Shown piece after piece: positions 61,598 through 64,000 of a stretch of DNA of 64,000 nt (the stretch's first letter is position 1; every line of letters begins with the position of its first letter). Below the pieces are notes generated by a model that saw only the letters and a list, made by a program, of their open reading frames with translations, did no database searches and was not told the DNA's origin. This stretch comes from Methylomicrobium sp051061015 (lineage in GTDB: Bacteria > Pseudomonadota > Gammaproteobacteria > Methylococcales > Methylomonadaceae). The position numbers and the translations under genes are program-made. The stretch covers positions 1 to 64,000 of the forward strand of contig JBPFEG010000026.1 of NCBI GenBank assembly GCA_051061015.1. The letters are read 5' to 3'.

Positions 61598-62068
61598 ATG
61601 ACTATCGTGACACTCGGCAGCGCCGCGCCCGATCTTGAAATCGCGTCCACCGGAGGCAAAACTGTCAGATTGACTGACTACTCGGGCCAAAATATCGTAT
61701 TGTACTTTTATCCTAAGGATCACACGCCCGGTTGTACTCAGGAAGGCTGCGATTTTCGCGACCTGAGCGATCGTTTTGCCGCGCTGAATACGGTCGTTTT
61801 CGGCGTATCGCGCGATTCGATCAAGCTGCACGAAGGCTTCAAATCCAAACAGGCATTTCCGTTCGAATTGTTATCCGATCCCGAGGAAATTCTCTGCGGC
61901 CTGTTCGATGTGATCAAGATGAAAAACATGTACGGCAAGCAAGTACGCGGTATCGAACGCAGTACGTTTTTGTTTGATAGCGGGGGAAATCTGGTGCGCG
62001 AATGGCGTAAGGTGAAGGTCAAAAATCATGCGGAAGAAGTGCTGAAGGCGGTCGAGGAATTGAACTGA
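61598..62068 (+). CDS. bcp: Thioredoxin-dependent peroxiredoxin (BCP type)
   Basis: 156 residues. The peroxidatic and resolving cysteines are in TPGCTQEGCDFRD (Cys46, Cys51), the atypical two-Cys layout of BCP. APDLEI and YFYPKDHTPG are conserved. It detoxifies hydroperoxides. Convergent with the GGDEF protein. Confidence 0.94.
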   Translation: MTIVTLGSAAPDLEIASTGGKTVRLTDYSGQNIVLYFYPKDHTPGCTQEGCDFRDLSDRFAALNTVVFGVSRDSIKLHEGFKSKQAFPFELLSDPEEILCGLFDVIKMKNMYGKQVRGIERSTFLFDSGGNLVREWRKVKVKNHAEEVLKAVEELN

Positions 62069-62108
62069 ATATTCTTCCGGCTGCAACAGCCCGAAGCTGC
62101 GTATTCGT

Positions 62109-64000
62109 TTAAATGCCGCCCGGCTGTGGAACGTGGGCATATATCCGGTTCCGTCCCATCGCCTTGGCTTTATAAAGCGATTGATCCGCTTTTTGCAGCA
62201 GTGCCTCAATGTGACCGCTTCGCTCCTCGAGTGTAGCGATCCCGATCGAGACGGTAAAGTGTAGAGGCTGCCTGTCCTCCAGCAGAACGAATATCTCTTC
62301 GGTTAGCTTGCGCAGCCGTTCGGCTACTTCGAGGGCTTCTGTGATGCCCGTTTCCGGCAGCATAATCACAAACTCTTCCCCGCCGATACGGCCGATCAGA
62401 TCAACTTCCCGTAACATGGACCGGCAAAGCGTACTGAATGTCTGCAAGACCTTGTCGCCGGTTCGATGTCCGTAATTGTCGTTAATCAGTTTAAAGTTGT
62501 CCAGATCGAGCATCAGCAACGATAAGGCGTCACCATAGCGTAAGGTGCGCGCCAGTTCGGTTTCCGCCAGCCTCATGAAATGGCGGCGATTGGCGAGGCC
62601 GGTAAGATAATCGGTCTGTGCCATGTGCTCATAATTTTGCTGAAGCCGTTTGCGCTCGGTGATATTTTCGATGACTGTGACAAAGCACGGATGGTCGGCG
62701 TGATAGGCGGAAATAGAAAACCAGAGGTTGAGCGGCAAGATAAAGATTTCAAATTTTTCAGGAGGCCCGCCTGCCGCAACCCGCCCGTAAATCTCAAAAA
62801 TTTCCGGATTGGACTCCTTGATGCCCGGAATGACTTCGCTCACTTCTTTACCGATCACGTCAGACAAGCCGGTCAATGCCTCAAACGACGAATTGACTTC
62901 AAGGTACCGAATATCGTCCGGTTGTCCGTTCCGATAGAGCATTAGACAAAATGCAAAACCCTCCAGCATGTTGTCGAAGAGCGAGTGGTAGCGTATTTCG
63001 CTGGCACGCAAATTCGATTCGATCATTTTGCGCTCCTCGATTTCTTCCGATAGCGCCACGTTGGCCCTATGCAGTTGATGCTGAGCCAATGCGAGACGCC
63101 GGTTCAATACCGCCAGATAAGAGATCACCGCCAGGATGGCGAAAATGATGCCTATTCCAGTTGTCAGCACGGGAATGACCCAGCCGGGTAAAAGTTTGGG
63201 TTTGGCGCTGTAAATGAATCCCTCGAAATAATCGCGCGATCGGATCAAACCGGCTTTCACGAAGGTGTCGGCCATATGTTGCCATCGCTCCGGGTTCATA
63301 TGGCCGATCTCGATGAGGTCCGGAAAGATCAGTTTCCGTATCTCGGCCGCCTCGAACTCGAGATGTGCCCGCGATTTTTTGACCTGGTAGCGGTCGATCA
63401 ACAGATCGATGATCTCCTCGGGGTGATTCATCGCGTAGCGCCAGCCTTTCAATGTCGCACGGAGCACCTTTTCGACACGGTCAGGACGATAATGCAGTTC
63501 CTCCTCGGAGGTGAAAAAAATGTCGCTGTAGAAATCGACACGGTAATTGCCGGGGTCAATGATAGTGTAGGGAATCCGGCGCTGCTTCAGGAAAAACGGC
63601 TCATTGGTCGCATAGGCGTTAAAGGCATCGACTTTGCCGCTGATCAGGTCATCGATTTGATAACTGCTCGGGATGATGTTGATTTGAGAAAGGGCGATGC
63701 CTTCATTCAAAAACATGGTCAGAAAATCGGCGTCTTCAGTTCGATTCATCAGCATGACTTTTTTGCCGGCCAGATCATGGACAGACTTGATTCCGGAGTT
63801 CTTGCGCGCCAGCAATATCGAAGGGGAATGCTGAAAAATGGCAGCCAGGGCGAGCAGCGGTTTGCCCTGCAGTCTTTGGAATAGAACTTCGCTGTTGCCT
63901 TCGGCATACTGCGCGCGTCCGGCTAAGACTTCCTGGACAGGCTGGTGCGCGGGATCTCCTGCGTGCAGTCTGACCTCTAACCCTTCTTCGCGGTAAAACC
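62109..64000 (-). CDS. Solute-binding (NMT1/THI5-like) - PAS - GGDEF diguanylate cyclase, N-terminus outside window
   Basis: The frame stays open to the right edge (from FYREEGLEVRLHAGDP), so the TTG at 63815 is not the start. Order: NMT1/THI5-like periplasmic binding domain, a membrane helix (WVIPVLTTGIGIIFAILAVISYL), a short coiled coil, a PAS domain (YHSLFDNMLEGFAFCLM...VTVIENITERKRLQQ) and GGDEF. The cyclase has the active-site GGEEF and an upstream RxxD inhibitory site (REVD, five residues before). It should make cyclic di-GMP in response to a periplasmic ligand. Confidence 0.9.
   Translation of the reverse strand, partial: FYREEGLEVRLHAGDPAHQPVQEVLAGRAQYAEGNSEVLFQRLQGKPLLALAAIFQHSPSILLARKNSGIKSVHDLAGKKVMLMNRTEDADFLTMFLNEGIALSQINIIPSSYQIDDLISGKVDAFNAYATNEPFFLKQRRIPYTIIDPGNYRVDFYSDIFFTSEEELHYRPDRVEKVLRATLKGWRYAMNHPEEIIDLLIDRYQVKKSRAHLEFEAAEIRKLIFPDLIEIGHMNPERWQHMADTFVKAGLIRSRDYFEGFIYSAKPKLLPGWVIPVLTTGIGIIFAILAVISYLAVLNRRLALAQHQLHRANVALSEEIEERKMIESNLRASEIRYHSLFDNMLEGFAFCLMLYRNGQPDDIRYLEVNSSFEALTGLSDVIGKEVSEVIPGIKESNPEIFEIYGRVAAGGPPEKFEIFILPLNLWFSISAYHADHPCFVTVIENITERKRLQQNYEHMAQTDYLTGLANRRHFMRLAETELARTLRYGDALSLLMLDLDNFKLINDNYGHRTGDKVLQTFSTLCRSMLREVDLIGRIGGEEFVIMLPETGITEALEVAERLRKLTEEIFVLLEDRQPLHFTVSIGIATLEERSGHIEALLQKADQSLYKAKAMGRNRIYAHVPQPGGI

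Noticed and set aside
1..64000. tRNA, rRNA or insertion sequence genes
   Set aside because: No T-loop/acceptor pattern, rRNA core sequence, transposase frame or terminal inverted repeat pair with target duplication was seen.

Overview
The window reads as chromosomal DNA of a gammaproteobacterium, most likely a type I methanotroph (Methylococcales). The clearest hint is that the reductase beside the hybrid-cluster protein (48258-49283) has the layout and motifs of the soluble methane monooxygenase reductase MmoC. Other gammaproteobacterial neighbourhoods agree: arsC-wrbA-DUF2069-hda, glyQ-glyS-gmhB-plsC, gcvR-bcp and ftsY-ftsE-ftsX-rpoH. The assignment is inference; no rRNA or tRNA gene was seen.

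Layout. 1-5.4 kb: ion transport (end of an antiporter-like protein, a P-type ATPase, a K+ channel with RCK domain and a separate RCK protein). 5.4-9.9 kb: panE, hda, wrbA, arsC and, divergently, ubiA. 9.9-11.4 kb: an accessory island with four 47-bp hairpin repeats, two AT-rich genes each ending in an integron attC-like site, and palindromic elements. 11.4-17.2 kb: ABC exporter, a tiny lipoprotein, dinB, aroE, hemB. 17.3-23.7 kb: MlaC-like protein, cysDN, lipoprotein, FAD protein, small conserved genes. 23.7-24.9 kb: AT-rich, nearly gene-free stretch with two possible small membrane proteins. 24.9-33.5 kb: caa3-type cytochrome oxidase operon with assembly factors (coxB-coxA-small protein-ctaG-coxC, then surf1, a Sco-like protein and ctaA). 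33.5-36.1 kb: ftsE-ftsX-rpoH. 36-41 kb: HD hydrolase, malic enzyme, outer membrane protein, sodC. 41-45.7 kb: MacAB-TolC type efflux operon. 45.8-49.3 kb: Dnr-like regulator, hcp and its reductase. 49.6-54.3 kb: complete Liv-type ABC operon. 54.4-58.7 kb: glyQS-gmhB-plsC. 58.8-64 kb: lipoprotein, SPOR protein, gcvR-bcp, and a solute-binding/PAS/GGDEF protein cut by the window edge.

The most unusual feature is one uninterrupted 673-codon frame (31466-33487) that is a complete heme A synthase (CtaA/COX15) followed in frame by the NG GTPase core of FtsY, the signal recognition particle receptor. It sits exactly where the cytochrome oxidase operon meets ftsE-ftsX-rpoH. The polytopic heme enzyme would replace the usual acidic membrane-targeting domain of FtsY. 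ctaB (heme O synthase), often next to ctaA, is absent here, which suggests a deletion-fusion. Other points of note are an almost perfect CIRCE operator in front of rpoH, a CysN carrying what looks like a decayed APS kinase domain, a CoxB with two cytochrome c domains, a Dnr/FNR-type box in front of hcp, and a likely integrase-less gene-cassette cluster.
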